From Butyricimonas synergistica DSM 23225 (GTDB lineage: Bacteria > Bacteroidota > Bacteroidia > Bacteroidales > Marinifilaceae): 64,000 nucleotides of DNA. The DNA lies in NCBI RefSeq assembly GCF_000379665.1, contig NZ_KB903368.1, positions 62,001-126,000 of the forward strand, in the 5' to 3' direction. A program made the position numbers and the translations under genes. The notes under the pieces are model-generated. The model was not told where the DNA came from. It ran no database searches and saw nothing but the letters and a program-made list of their open reading frames with translations. This document shows positions 45,009 to 53,353 of this stretch, piece by piece (position 1 is the first letter of the stretch; each line of letters begins with the position of its first letter).

Positions 45009-45893
45009 ATGAACGATTTTGTAAATACATTTGTACATCCGGAAGATGCCGCCGCCCTCAAATTGATGAAATCAATTCCCGGCTTTGATCTGGTGGTGAA
45101 GAAGGTTCTCGACCTGAGCTACGAAACTCTCTTGTACGGGATCAACATGGCCTCGAAAATCAGGCTCTCGGAAAAGCAAATGCCCAAGTTATATTATCGC
45201 CTTGTCATCATATGCAAACGACTGGGCATTGATGTTCCCGAGTTCTACCTCGAAATGAATCCCTATCCCAACGCCTACACATTCGGAGATACCCGGATAT
45301 TTCTGGTTATCACCTCCGGCTTGCTTCAATACCTCAAAGAAGATGAGGTCGATTCCGTGTTAGCCCACGAATGCGGACACATCCTATGCCGTCACGTGCT
45401 ATATACCACGATGGCCGACCTGCTGAAAACAGGCGGGGATGCCTTGGGACTTCTCGGACCTTTCCTAGTCCCGCTTCAATACGCCATGCTATACTGGTCA
45501 CGCAAGAGCGAGCTATCGGCAGACCGCGTGGGAGCGATTATCAGCGGCAAGGATACGATCGTGAAAACTCAATTGCGACTGGCCGGTGGACCGGAAGAGG
45601 TTACCGGCGAGGTTAACGTGGAAGAGTGGGCGAAACAGGCCGACAGTTACGAGGAAATTCGGGACGGGAAGACATGGGACAAATTCCTCCAGATCGTGGC
45701 AACCGCAAATCTTGATCACCCGTTCGCCGCCGTCCGGGTGAGAGAAATCATGAAATGGTGTGACACTCCCGATTTTCAGGATGCCCGAAAATATATTCAC
45801 GAACATTACGCGATCAAAAATCGCTGTCCCCGTTGCGGGGCCAAAGTTGAGGAAAACTGGATCCATTGTATCTATTGCAACACGAAACTTTAA
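45009..45893 (+). CDS. M48-type metalloprotease with C-terminal zinc ribbon
   Basis: The 294-residue protein has HECGH at 120-124 and Glu168 in ELSADR as the third ligand. A hydrophobic segment lies between them (about 146-162, LGLLGPFLVPLQYAMLYW), and a zinc ribbon at the end has CPRC (273-276) and CIYC (287-290). There is no signal peptide. It differs from the M48 protein in the dynamin operon, and the ribbon suggests binding to a protein or nucleic acid partner. It heads a second run of plus-strand genes after the dynamin operon terminator. Confidence 0.88.
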   Translation: MNDFVNTFVHPEDAAALKLMKSIPGFDLVVKKVLDLSYETLLYGINMASKIRLSEKQMPKLYYRLVIICKRLGIDVPEFYLEMNPYPNAYTFGDTRIFLVITSGLLQYLKEDEVDSVLAHECGHILCRHVLYTTMADLLKTGGDALGLLGPFLVPLQYAMLYWSRKSELSADRVGAIISGKDTIVKTQLRLAGGPEEVTGEVNVEEWAKQADSYEEIRDGKTWDKFLQIVATANLDHPFAAVRVREIMKWCDTPDFQDARKYIHEHYAIKNRCPRCGAKVEENWIHCIYCNTKL

Positions 45894-45935
45894 ACGCTCT
45901 TGTTTCATAAGTTCTAATCCAATAAATCATTTGTC

Positions 45936-46298
45936 ATGAAAAAAGAAAAGACAATCAAGCATTCCTCCCTCCGGGAGAAACTGTTAGAATATTCGAGAAA
46001 AGTGGGAAGGGCAAGCGCTCGCCCGGTACTACTCATGTACCAAGTCATGAAAAGTCCGAAAACCCCGAAGGGCGACAAACTTCTGATCTTTGCCGCGCTC
46101 TCCTACCTGTTACTACCCATGGACATTATCCCAGTAAAACGGTTGCCCCTTCTCGGCTGGTTCGACGAGATATTCTCGCTAACCGTAGTTTACCAAAAAG
46201 TCTGCAAGTATATCACCCCGGAAATAGAATACAAGGTTAATTGTACCCTGGACAAGTGGTTCCCAGAATACTCCAAATACGAGGTATTAACCCAATAA
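45936..46298 (+). CDS. DUF1232 (YkvA-like) membrane protein
   Basis: The 120-residue protein carries the DUF1232 core GDKLLIFAALSYLLLPMDII followed by PVKRLPLLGWFDEIFSL, with its typical LLPMD and FDE elements. A basic N-terminus (MKKEKTIKHSSLREKL) precedes it. The function of the family is unknown. It lies 42 bp after the M48 gene and 14 bp before the next. Confidence 0.85.
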   Translation: MKKEKTIKHSSLREKLLEYSRKVGRASARPVLLMYQVMKSPKTPKGDKLLIFAALSYLLLPMDIIPVKRLPLLGWFDEIFSLTVVYQKVCKYITPEIEYKVNCTLDKWFPEYSKYEVLTQ

Positions 46299-46312
46299 CA
46301 AAGAACACCCGC

Positions 46313-46822
46313 ATGAACAGAGAATTACGATATGCTTTACAGGGGACAGCCCGACACACTATCTTCGAGGGTGAAACATGGGTCAGCGATCTATTGGCCG
46401 ACCTCACGGAAGAAAACGCGCGACACCAGATCTCCCAAAGATTTGACGACCGTTTTTCATACACCTGGTTCGGGATTTTGTTCCAGCGAGGCCGAGCAAG
46501 CTGGGTCGAGAAATACGGGCTATTGTCGTTATTCAACAAGGGAAGTCACTTCATGTACATGCCGATTCACAAGAAACAATTCCGAGATCCCATCTGGGAT
46601 AATTATCTGCCGGAACGTCTGAAAATGCTAAAGAAAGGGCATGTTCTGGCAGAACTCTCCTGGATTTCGGAAGACGAGATCGAACTCAACAAATGCATCC
46701 GAAAATATACCGACTGCGACAACGAGGAGTACGATGAACTGGAAATCCGGATGAAAGGATTTTATAACAGGAACGGTCATTTGAAAGCCCCGTTTACTAT
46801 TGAAAAAGTTGAAATATATTAA
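46313..46822 (+). CDS. Protein of unknown function
   Basis: The 169-residue soluble protein begins MNRELRYALQGTARHTIFEG and has no signal peptide or membrane segment. It is rich in aromatic residues (DDRFSYTWFGILFQRGRASW). The ATG at 46313 is chosen because earlier in-frame codons overlap the preceding gene. I recognise no family. Its place between the DUF1232 gene and the next unknown gene, with gaps of 14 and 16 bp, implies co-transcription. Confidence 0.6.
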   Translation: MNRELRYALQGTARHTIFEGETWVSDLLADLTEENARHQISQRFDDRFSYTWFGILFQRGRASWVEKYGLLSLFNKGSHFMYMPIHKKQFRDPIWDNYLPERLKMLKKGHVLAELSWISEDEIELNKCIRKYTDCDNEEYDELEIRMKGFYNRNGHLKAPFTIEKVEIY

Positions 46823-46838
46823 ATTAAAATACAAAACC

Positions 46839-47456
46839 ATGAAATATTACGAAGTATGGGGACAGGACACATTTGCCGGAGAAGACTACTTTTGCGGGCG
46901 GTATCTTACCCGTCAGGAAGCTGTTGAAGCACTCCTGCAAAAAGAGAAAGAAGTCGAGAAAACACAAGACGAAGAAATACGAGATACATATTCCATTATC
47001 GTCATTACCGAAAACGAAATCGAAGAACGGGAAAAAGAACAAAACCGGATTAATATCGAGAAAGCAGCCGAAGTGTCCTTCAACGTAAAACACTTGACCC
47101 TCCACATTCGCGAACTTTTAAGGCTATTCAAGAATGCATGGGAAAAAACCGATCCAATAGATTTATTAAGAAAAAACGAAGAAGAAAACAAGTTAATCCA
47201 AGAAGTAACATGCAATAATGAAGAAGATTGTTTCTCTCAAATAGGATTCAGCACATTTCACAGCAACGGGTGGCTCATCGTCAGCATTAATGTCACGGTA
47301 CGAAGCGGAAAATATTTCCACGGAGGCCGTATCACGTCCAACCACGTGTTTATAAACTCCCGACGGGCTATGTTGGAATGGGCCGATACGAAGGAAGCCC
47401 TGGACGATTGCACGAACAAGATAAAAGAATTAATAAAAACTTTTTACAAAGACTAG
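46839..47456 (+). CDS. Protein of unknown function, charged helical middle
   Basis: The 205-residue protein starts MKYYEVWGQDTFAGEDYFCG, which resembles small 'wgr'-like or DUF openings. A strongly charged helix comes next (KEKEVEKTQDEEIRDTYS, then NEIEEREKEQNRIN). The beta-rich C-terminal part includes GFSTFHSNGWLIVSINVTV. There is no signal peptide. The ATG at 46839 is chosen as the first after the stop of the preceding gene. No family is recognised. Confidence 0.6.
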   Translation: MKYYEVWGQDTFAGEDYFCGRYLTRQEAVEALLQKEKEVEKTQDEEIRDTYSIIVITENEIEEREKEQNRINIEKAAEVSFNVKHLTLHIRELLRLFKNAWEKTDPIDLLRKNEEENKLIQEVTCNNEEDCFSQIGFSTFHSNGWLIVSINVTVRSGKYFHGGRITSNHVFINSRRAMLEWADTKEALDDCTNKIKELIKTFYKD

Positions 47457-47478
47457 TCTGAATAAAAAAAAGAAAGCT

Positions 47479-48540
47479 ATGAAAAGATTGAAAAACATGA
47501 CCATATTCTGGAAAATCATTGCCGGGAGCCTGACCGCTTGTATTTTGATTTTCACGCTGGCATTCTGCTATTTTTTCTACGAGAAAGAAATAAAAGATGA
47601 CTTGTTTTATACATCCGAGTATTATGATACACAAATATCAAGGCATATATGGTACCACAAAAGCAGTTATGACGGCAAGGGATACATTTTCAACTGTGAA
47701 ACCGGGAAGAAAACATTGAAAGATGTTAGCTGGATTACCCTCTCGGAAGAAGGAGATCCTCTTGCTGTCTTCTCCACGGGAGAGAAAAGAGGATATTTCA
47801 ATATCCACACCGGGAAAGTATCCTTACCCGCCCAGTATTCCAAAGCCTGGATATTCTCGGAAGGTGTTGCAGCCGTGTCAACGAATGACAGCCTATTTTT
47901 TATAGACCACACGGGAGAGAAAATATTCGAGCATGGTTTCATCCTCCCGCAAGAAACAAGGGATTACTGTTTCCACAACGGTTATTGCCTGTTGGCAAAC
48001 GAAAAAGGACAAATGGGATTGATTGACAAAAGCGGTAATTGGGCTCTTGCCCCGGAATACGATAACCTAGTACGTGAAGGACGCAATTACTGGTCCGCTT
48101 GCAAGGATGGACACTGGGGTGTTTACTCCGATTCTCTGGTAGAGATTCTCGCTTGTGAATATGAAATGGTCACCGTGTCGGAAGACCGCGGGATTTACAT
48201 CTCCCAAAGCGATCACATCCAAAAACGTTGCGACTACGACGGTACGATCCTCGACGATTTTATTTGCGGAAGTATCTATCAACTCAGTTACGACACGGGA
48301 ATATACAACGAAAACGGAGAGACCATGATGGCCACGGCTCAATGCTGGATGTACGCGGTGGAAACCGGATATTACGGATTAATAAGTCCCGAGGGTAAAC
48401 TCATCACCCCTCCTCGCTATAAAAACATCGAGGCTCTTGGCAAAGATATTTATCTCTGTTCATACGATTATAACGGAATATTCAGCCTTCTCCTTGACAG
48501 CAAGGGAAATATTATTCATCCACAATCGAGCAACCATTAA
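47479..48540 (+). CDS. Membrane-anchored WG-repeat protein
   Basis: The 353-residue protein has a single N-terminal membrane helix (about residues 9-30, FWKIIAGSLTACILIFTLAF). WG-type beta repeats follow (KGQMGLIDKSGNWALAPEYD, then GHWGVYSD, ETGYYGLISPEGKLITPPRY, NGIFSLLLDSKG). WG repeats are common in Bacteroidota envelope proteins and are thought to bind other proteins. It is in the same run as the M48/DUF1232 genes, 22 bp after the previous stop. Confidence 0.8.
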   Translation: MKRLKNMTIFWKIIAGSLTACILIFTLAFCYFFYEKEIKDDLFYTSEYYDTQISRHIWYHKSSYDGKGYIFNCETGKKTLKDVSWITLSEEGDPLAVFSTGEKRGYFNIHTGKVSLPAQYSKAWIFSEGVAAVSTNDSLFFIDHTGEKIFEHGFILPQETRDYCFHNGYCLLANEKGQMGLIDKSGNWALAPEYDNLVREGRNYWSACKDGHWGVYSDSLVEILACEYEMVTVSEDRGIYISQSDHIQKRCDYDGTILDDFICGSIYQLSYDTGIYNENGETMMATAQCWMYAVETGYYGLISPEGKLITPPRYKNIEALGKDIYLCSYDYNGIFSLLLDSKGNIIHPQSSNH

Positions 48541-48547
48541 TCGGGAC

Positions 48548-48895
48548 ATGATGAAATTCAAAATTCATAAAGCGACAATCTACCAAGATGCTTTCGACAA
48601 AGAAATCGGAACCTGTATCACCGTATATATCGAAAACGGGATTCTCTCGATCATTCAAGTCGATTGGGGCGGCATTACCCACGAATACTCCCGCGACGGC
48701 GAGGTCGAAAGCTTCCTGTTCTTCGATCTACCGAACATGAAGAAACTCGCCGGGACCTTACATGTCAAAGGAGATGAAATGCTGGTAAAGAAAATCGCAG
48801 AACATTTCGGACGACACAAGAGTTTTGCCAAGCACGAGATCCAAAAATACTGCGACAAACGGGAAATCATGTATAAAACTCACGTGTATTACTAG
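48548..48895 (+). CDS. Small protein of unknown function
   Basis: The 115-residue soluble protein starts at one of two adjacent ATGs (48548 or 48551). It contains VDWGGITHEYSRDGEVESF and a helical C-terminal half rich in Lys. No family is recognised. It is 7 bp downstream of the WG-repeat gene. Its 3' end overlaps the convergent YjbR-type gene by 29 bp. Confidence 0.6.
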   Translation: MMKFKIHKATIYQDAFDKEIGTCITVYIENGILSIIQVDWGGITHEYSRDGEVESFLFFDLPNMKKLAGTLHVKGDEMLVKKIAEHFGRHKSFAKHEIQKYCDKREIMYKTHVYY

Positions 48896-49127
48896 CGGAT
48901 AATTTCTCCCGTTCTTTCTTGGTAAGGCCGTTGACTACAATATCGTAAGATTTTTTCACAAGTTCCCGGATCTTGTTATCCGGGACATCCTGGTTGAAAT
49001 GGACGCTAATCCAATATTTCTTGTTCATGTGCCAGCCGGGGGTTATCCCGACGTACCGGGCCCGTAATTCTACCGATTCGTCGGGATCACACTTGATACA
49101 ACAAAAATCGAACACCTCGATATTCAT
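48867..49127 (-). CDS. MmcQ/YjbR-family protein with apparent internal deletion
   Basis: The 86-residue product matches the C-terminal half of MmcQ/YjbR proteins (CIKCDPDESVELRARYVGIT, PGWHMNKKYWISVHF, then ELVKKSYDIVVNGL). Full-length relatives are around 115-120 residues and begin MNIEE followed by a long N-terminal strand-helix part. Here the start MNIE passes directly into the central strand (VFDFCCIKC), so about 40-50 codons seem to be missing in frame. The frame remains open. The product may be nonfunctional or a minimal form. A -7-like box (TATATTTG, minus, 49166-49173) lies upstream. Confidence 0.7.
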   Translation of the reverse strand: MNIEVFDFCCIKCDPDESVELRARYVGITPGWHMNKKYWISVHFNQDVPDNKIRELVKKSYDIVVNGLTKKEREKLSASNTREFYT

Positions 49128-49315
49128 TTTATCTGACTTTTTCCGATTCCGGTTTTACCCGCACCCAAATATAAAGAATTCTAAAGAGTATGATTGTGTA
49201 CAAAATAAAGAGAATGAGTTATATGTTCAAAGTCCGTCTTGTATTTATGAATTACTAAAAAAAGAATATCTCATGGCTATCTTGTAACGTATTTCAATAA
49301 AAACTTGTCCTGTGT

Positions 49316-50797
49316 TTACTTTATTTTAATCTTTTTCCCTTTCGACTCGTTGTGGAAGCGGTCGATGGCGGTAATCACGTAACGGTATTTTGTTCGGGAG
49401 ACGGGGAGATAACATTCCGTGTAACGCGTGATGGCGGCGATTTTGGTGGGATCGTTGAGGTTGATCTTTTCTTTCGGGGCAAAGCGGTAGATCACGAAAT
49501 ATTGGGGATTGCGCGGATCTTCGCGGTCGCCGATAGAGAACCATTTCACGGTGTAGCCTTTGTCCGTGCGTTCGGTTCGGGGTTTGGCGATTTTCTTGGG
49601 GTGTCCGTTGTGCATATGCGTGTACGCGGGAATCAATGCCGGGTAGCGGTGGTAATGCTCCCGGAGGCTGTCGGCGACGCCCTTGTTATTCCACAATATC
49701 TCGTTGGCAGGCCAAAAGCAATTGCCTTTCACGTGGCGTAGGGAACGGGCGGTTTCCATTTTGGTCGTCAGGTCGCCGGCTTTCATCGTTCGAGCCACGT
49801 CTTGCCCGAGGTAAAGGTGGATGTCGTGAGCGTTTTTGTTCCACCATTGGGCAAGGGTGATATAGTCTGCTGCCGGGTGTCCGATTTCCCAGTATACCTG
49901 GGGGATGTTGTAATCGATCCATTTCTTTTTAACCCACAGCGTCACGTCTGCGTACAGGTTGTCGTAGTTCTGCAACCCGTTGGTATTGCTGCCGCTACCG
50001 TCCGGGGTGCTTTGTTTGTTGCGGTATATCCCGAAGGGGCTGATACCGAAACGTACCCAAGGTTTGGTTTGAACGATTGTTCGTTTCAGATCCCGGATGA
50101 GTTGGTTCACGTTCTCTCGGCGCCAGTCATCCCGTTCGTCGGGTGAATATCCTTTCGCCTGCCCGTAAGTATGGAAACTATTGTCGTCGGGGAAAGGCAT
50201 CCCGTTCACGGGATACGGGTAAAAGTAGTCGTCCATGTGAATGGCGTCCACGTCATAGCGGCTTACGATGTCTTCCACTACCCGGCAGATGTATTCCCGG
50301 CAGGCGGGGATGCCCGGGTCAAAAAGCAATTGCTTGTTATAGGTGACGAACCACTCTGGATGCTCGTGATAGACGTGGGAATCCGACAAGGTGGCGGTTC
50401 CCGAGGTACACGCCCGGAAGGGGTTCAACCAGGCGTGAAATTCCATGTTCCGGCGGTGGCATTCTCGGATGAGGAAAGCCATCGGGTCAAAGAACGGCTC
50501 CGGGGCAACTCCTTGTTTACCGGTGCAGAAACGGCTCCACGGTTCGATCTCCGAGTGATACCATGCGTCGGCTTCCGGTCGTACCTGGAAAACGATAGCG
50601 TTTATCCCGCATTCCTGCAAATAATTCAATTTGCGGATAAAGTCAGCTTTCATCTCGTCCGGTGACATCTTGGCATATTCGCTCTGGAACACGGTTTGTA
50701 TCCATGCCCCGCGAAATTCGTGTTTCGGGTATTCCTGTGCCGAGAGGCGTGCCGTGCCGAGAAGTGCTAGAAAAATGAACGATAGAATATATTTCAT
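49316..50797 (-). CDS. Secreted glycoside hydrolase-like protein, GHL10 (DUF187) family
   Basis: The 493-residue protein has a signal peptide (cleavage near RLSAQ, residue 21). The GHL10 barrel includes FRGAWIQTVFQSEY, GINAIVFQVRPEADAWY, HAWLNPFRA, DAIHMDDYFYPYP and RFGISPFGIYRN. The C-terminal part (about 410-493) looks like a fibronectin III domain (YTVKWFSIGDREDPRNPQYF). Family members act on glycan or peptidoglycan substrates, but most are uncharacterised. The gene is preceded by the terminator of the O-antigen-ligase operon, so it is a separate unit. Confidence 0.9.
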   Translation of the reverse strand: MKYILSFIFLALLGTARLSAQEYPKHEFRGAWIQTVFQSEYAKMSPDEMKADFIRKLNYLQECGINAIVFQVRPEADAWYHSEIEPWSRFCTGKQGVAPEPFFDPMAFLIRECHRRNMEFHAWLNPFRACTSGTATLSDSHVYHEHPEWFVTYNKQLLFDPGIPACREYICRVVEDIVSRYDVDAIHMDDYFYPYPVNGMPFPDDNSFHTYGQAKGYSPDERDDWRRENVNQLIRDLKRTIVQTKPWVRFGISPFGIYRNKQSTPDGSGSNTNGLQNYDNLYADVTLWVKKKWIDYNIPQVYWEIGHPAADYITLAQWWNKNAHDIHLYLGQDVARTMKAGDLTTKMETARSLRHVKGNCFWPANEILWNNKGVADSLREHYHRYPALIPAYTHMHNGHPKKIAKPRTERTDKGYTVKWFSIGDREDPRNPQYFVIYRFAPKEKINLNDPTKIAAITRYTECYLPVSRTKYRYVITAIDRFHNESKGKKIKIK

Positions 50798-50849
50798 GTT
50801 TCGGGTCTTTGATTTTGATTGTCGCGAATATACGGATTTATAGGTATAA

Positions 50850-50877
50850 AAGAAAAGGGAGACTTAGAATGTCTCCC
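50850..50877 (-). terminator. Terminator of the NVEALA / O-antigen-ligase operon
   Basis: A 7-bp perfect stem (50857-50863 with 50871-50877) with a 7-nt loop is followed on the minus strand by TTTTCTTTTATA. It lies 63 bp beyond the ligase stop. Confidence 0.75.
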
Positions 50878-50940
50878 CAAAGTGATGGATTTAGATGTAC
50901 TATGGTGTGAATGGACCAGGACGGTCCTAGGTGGGCTTTT

Positions 50941-52794
50941 TTAATGGATACTCCTAATGAGTGACTCCATTTGCTTTTTCATTTCCTGTGTTTCTTTTGA
51001 TTCTTTTTTCGTTTTTTGCGTGATTACTTGTTGGGCGCATTGCAGGGTTTCGTCGTGCAGTCCCATTTCGTGGTAAAGGTTTGCCAGCAAATAATTGGAG
51101 TACACGAGGCTGGGGGTCATGTAATGAGCCCTTCGGAAATTCTGTTCGGCAAGCTTGTACTCACCCATGGCCTGATAATTTTTCCCGATAATATTGTATA
51201 TCATCGGGTCGGATACAGATTGTGACACTTCTTGGAGAACAGTGATACTATCTTCATATCGACCTATTTGGGAGAGTGCTTGCCCGTATTCAAACAAGAA
51301 ATTAGGATGTTTCAATGTTTTCGTCAACGGGGTATATATATTGACCGCCACCGCGTATATTTTCATGTCGTAATAGCGTTTGCCGTTAGCCCACGAGCGA
51401 TAGGTTTTGTATTCTTCCAATCGGGGGTACGTGCACATGATGGCAATTCCTGCCAGCACGAGGTAGATCAGGTTGAAACTTAGTTTGGTTTTTTCGTTGC
51501 GGACAGCCCGGGGAGTGCATAAGACTAGTAAAAGTGTCAGAACGATAGCCAATGGTAACGATTTGAGAGGGGATGATAAGATCCCTGCCAACGAGAACGT
51601 GACCAAAGCCCCGAGGATAGCCAGTTTCTCCGGATGTCCTTTTAAATCCCGGAAGCCTTTCACGAGAATGGTACCGATAAGCCCAAGGATGAGCAGGAGC
51701 CCGAGGAACCCGGTTGCGGCAGTAATCCGGATAATATCACTGATAGGGTGTTTGGGCGTGTTTGCTAACGAGAGTTCCCGCTCGTCGTGATCGCCGTGTG
51801 CAAAATAGTCGGATTGGGCGTCACCGAATGCTTTTTGGAAGTTTCCGATGCCGATGCCGAATAACGGGTTTTCGGACAGCACGTTCATGGATATTTTCCA
51901 CGACAGCAATTGTTCGTCCACGGCGTCTTTCCGGAGTTTATAATAGCCTCCCAATGAGCAACAAGCGATCAGGAAAACGATTAATGGGAAAATGATTCTT
52001 TGTTTTCGAGTTTGCAGGTAACGACTTTTGATTCTCGTGTAAATATTCAATTTGAAGTACAGGATAAGCCCGCACCCGCAAGCGGCAGTGAACCAGGCAA
52101 TCCATTTCCCGGTGAAGGGGAGAATGGTGGCAATCCCGATAAGCCCGAGAGCGGATAGCAAAAATAACATGATCTCGTCGATGGTTTCAGACCTGCTTTG
52201 CTCGGAATAGGAGGGTGTCGCAAGTTTTTGGATTAATCCCTGGTAAAGCGTGATTGTCCAGTAGAGGGCAATGGGGGCGACTGTTGCCAAGAATAGGGCA
52301 TAAGCGTATGCGCTGTTGAACGATCCCCGGAGTCGGAAATCCGTTTGCAATTCCGGGATATAGACGTACAATTGACAATAGCCCCAAATGACTTCTAGCA
52401 GGGCGAAGCCGACCAGTATGAAGTGAAATTTATTGATAGCCTTTATGTTGTGATGGAAATAGATGTCGAAGAAAAAAAAGGAAATGACTACTAGCAGAAA
52501 TATTTCCGCGTTCATCATTTCCCATCTGGAGTTGCGGGATATGCCAATAATCACTACAGTCAGTATCCCTAGTATGATAGTTTTGATCTCATCGACACGT
52601 GTTGTCGACGTCTTATAAAAAGCCAAAATGATAGACAGAACGCCTGTCACGCACATGAAAATATAGAACCAGAAACGTTTGGCAACAGCAATCCCGTTCA
52701 TGCTCTCGGCATCGATCACCACGATCGTGGCAAGGAGCAGGAGAAGTCCTATGAAGGACACGGAATTTACTATGTTACTGATCCATTTTGTCAT
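50941..52794 (-). CDS. O-antigen ligase/polymerase-like membrane protein with C-terminal TPRs
   Basis: The 617-residue protein has about ten membrane helices in its first 430 residues, with a large loop (SWKISMNVLSENPLFGIGIG, then the typical NFQKAFGDAQSDYF) seen in Wzy/WaaL-type enzymes. TPR repeats follow in the tail (YEDSITVLQEVSQS, MGEYKLAEQNFRRAHYMTPS). The start chosen is the ATG at 52792-52794; the longer frame would begin 22 codons inside the previous gene. It overlaps that gene by 20 bp. Such Wzy-TPR proteins recur next to NVEALA/propeller genes in Bacteroidota. The substrate is unknown and need not be O-antigen. Confidence 0.85.
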   Translation of the reverse strand: MTKWISNIVNSVSFIGLLLLLATIVVIDAESMNGIAVAKRFWFYIFMCVTGVLSIILAFYKTSTTRVDEIKTIILGILTVVIIGISRNSRWEMMNAEIFLLVVISFFFFDIYFHHNIKAINKFHFILVGFALLEVIWGYCQLYVYIPELQTDFRLRGSFNSAYAYALFLATVAPIALYWTITLYQGLIQKLATPSYSEQSRSETIDEIMLFLLSALGLIGIATILPFTGKWIAWFTAACGCGLILYFKLNIYTRIKSRYLQTRKQRIIFPLIVFLIACCSLGGYYKLRKDAVDEQLLSWKISMNVLSENPLFGIGIGNFQKAFGDAQSDYFAHGDHDERELSLANTPKHPISDIIRITAATGFLGLLLILGLIGTILVKGFRDLKGHPEKLAILGALVTFSLAGILSSPLKSLPLAIVLTLLLVLCTPRAVRNEKTKLSFNLIYLVLAGIAIMCTYPRLEEYKTYRSWANGKRYYDMKIYAVAVNIYTPLTKTLKHPNFLFEYGQALSQIGRYEDSITVLQEVSQSVSDPMIYNIIGKNYQAMGEYKLAEQNFRRAHYMTPSLVYSNYLLANLYHEMGLHDETLQCAQQVITQKTKKESKETQEMKKQMESLIRSIH

Positions 52795-53353
52795 GTGTCG
52801 TTTTTTCAATTTGTTGTTTGTATAGTTTCCACAACGAGTTGTTTCTCGCCGGATTACCAATTAACACGACCTTTTGCTCCCGATCGAGGAGGAATGCTTG
52901 CAATTCGGGGCAGTCCGGCAGGTTCGGGTTTGCCTTCCATAGGGCATTGTCCGTGTCGTAGAATATCAAGTGGTCGAACTTGTTCTTCACGGCAAATGCC
53001 GATACCGCCTCATCGTTTTTAGCGTGGACGACAAAGATGAAGTTGACTTTATCTTGTTGCCCGGCTATATCTTTTACGCGTAGGTGCCAATCATGCAATT
53101 TCATGTTGCACTCCGTACACCCGGTTGAATCAAAAAAAGCAAGAACGCAATATTCTTTATCCAGTAGTTCCGTGATCGTGACGGTGGTATCTCTCCCGAG
53201 GATTTTTGCCTCCGGCGAGTCGGGGAACGTGACCGTTTTCCCGTACCACTCTTCGATTGCTTTTCGGGCTTTGTAATCCTTGGAATGACATCCCCCGAGG
53301 AGGATGAACATCCCAAGGCACAAAACTCTCACACGGAAATTAATCCAATGCAT
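52775..53353 (-). CDS. Thioredoxin-like lipoprotein (redoxin domain)
   Basis: The 192-residue lipoprotein has lipobox LGGC (Cys22). A thioredoxin-like fold follows, with FFDSTGCTECNMKLHDW (CTEC as the likely redox pair, about residues 78-81) and a later segment NPNLPDCPELQAFLLDREQK in the cis-Pro region. It overlaps the propeller gene by 14 bp and the ligase gene by 20 bp, so all three are translated together. It probably acts on the periplasmic face. The partner could be the Cys-containing NVEALA peptide, an inference. Confidence 0.8.
   Translation of the reverse strand: MHWINFRVRVLCLGMFILLGGCHSKDYKARKAIEEWYGKTVTFPDSPEAKILGRDTTVTITELLDKEYCVLAFFDSTGCTECNMKLHDWHLRVKDIAGQQDKVNFIFVVHAKNDEAVSAFAVKNKFDHLIFYDTDNALWKANPNLPDCPELQAFLLDREQKVVLIGNPARNNSLWKLYKQQIEKTTHDKMDQ

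Noticed and set aside
50913-50927. GGACC/GGTCC 5-bp hairpin as terminator of the ligase gene
   Set aside because: The stem is short and lacks a T-run. The hairpin at 50857-50877 is stronger and is followed by Ts.
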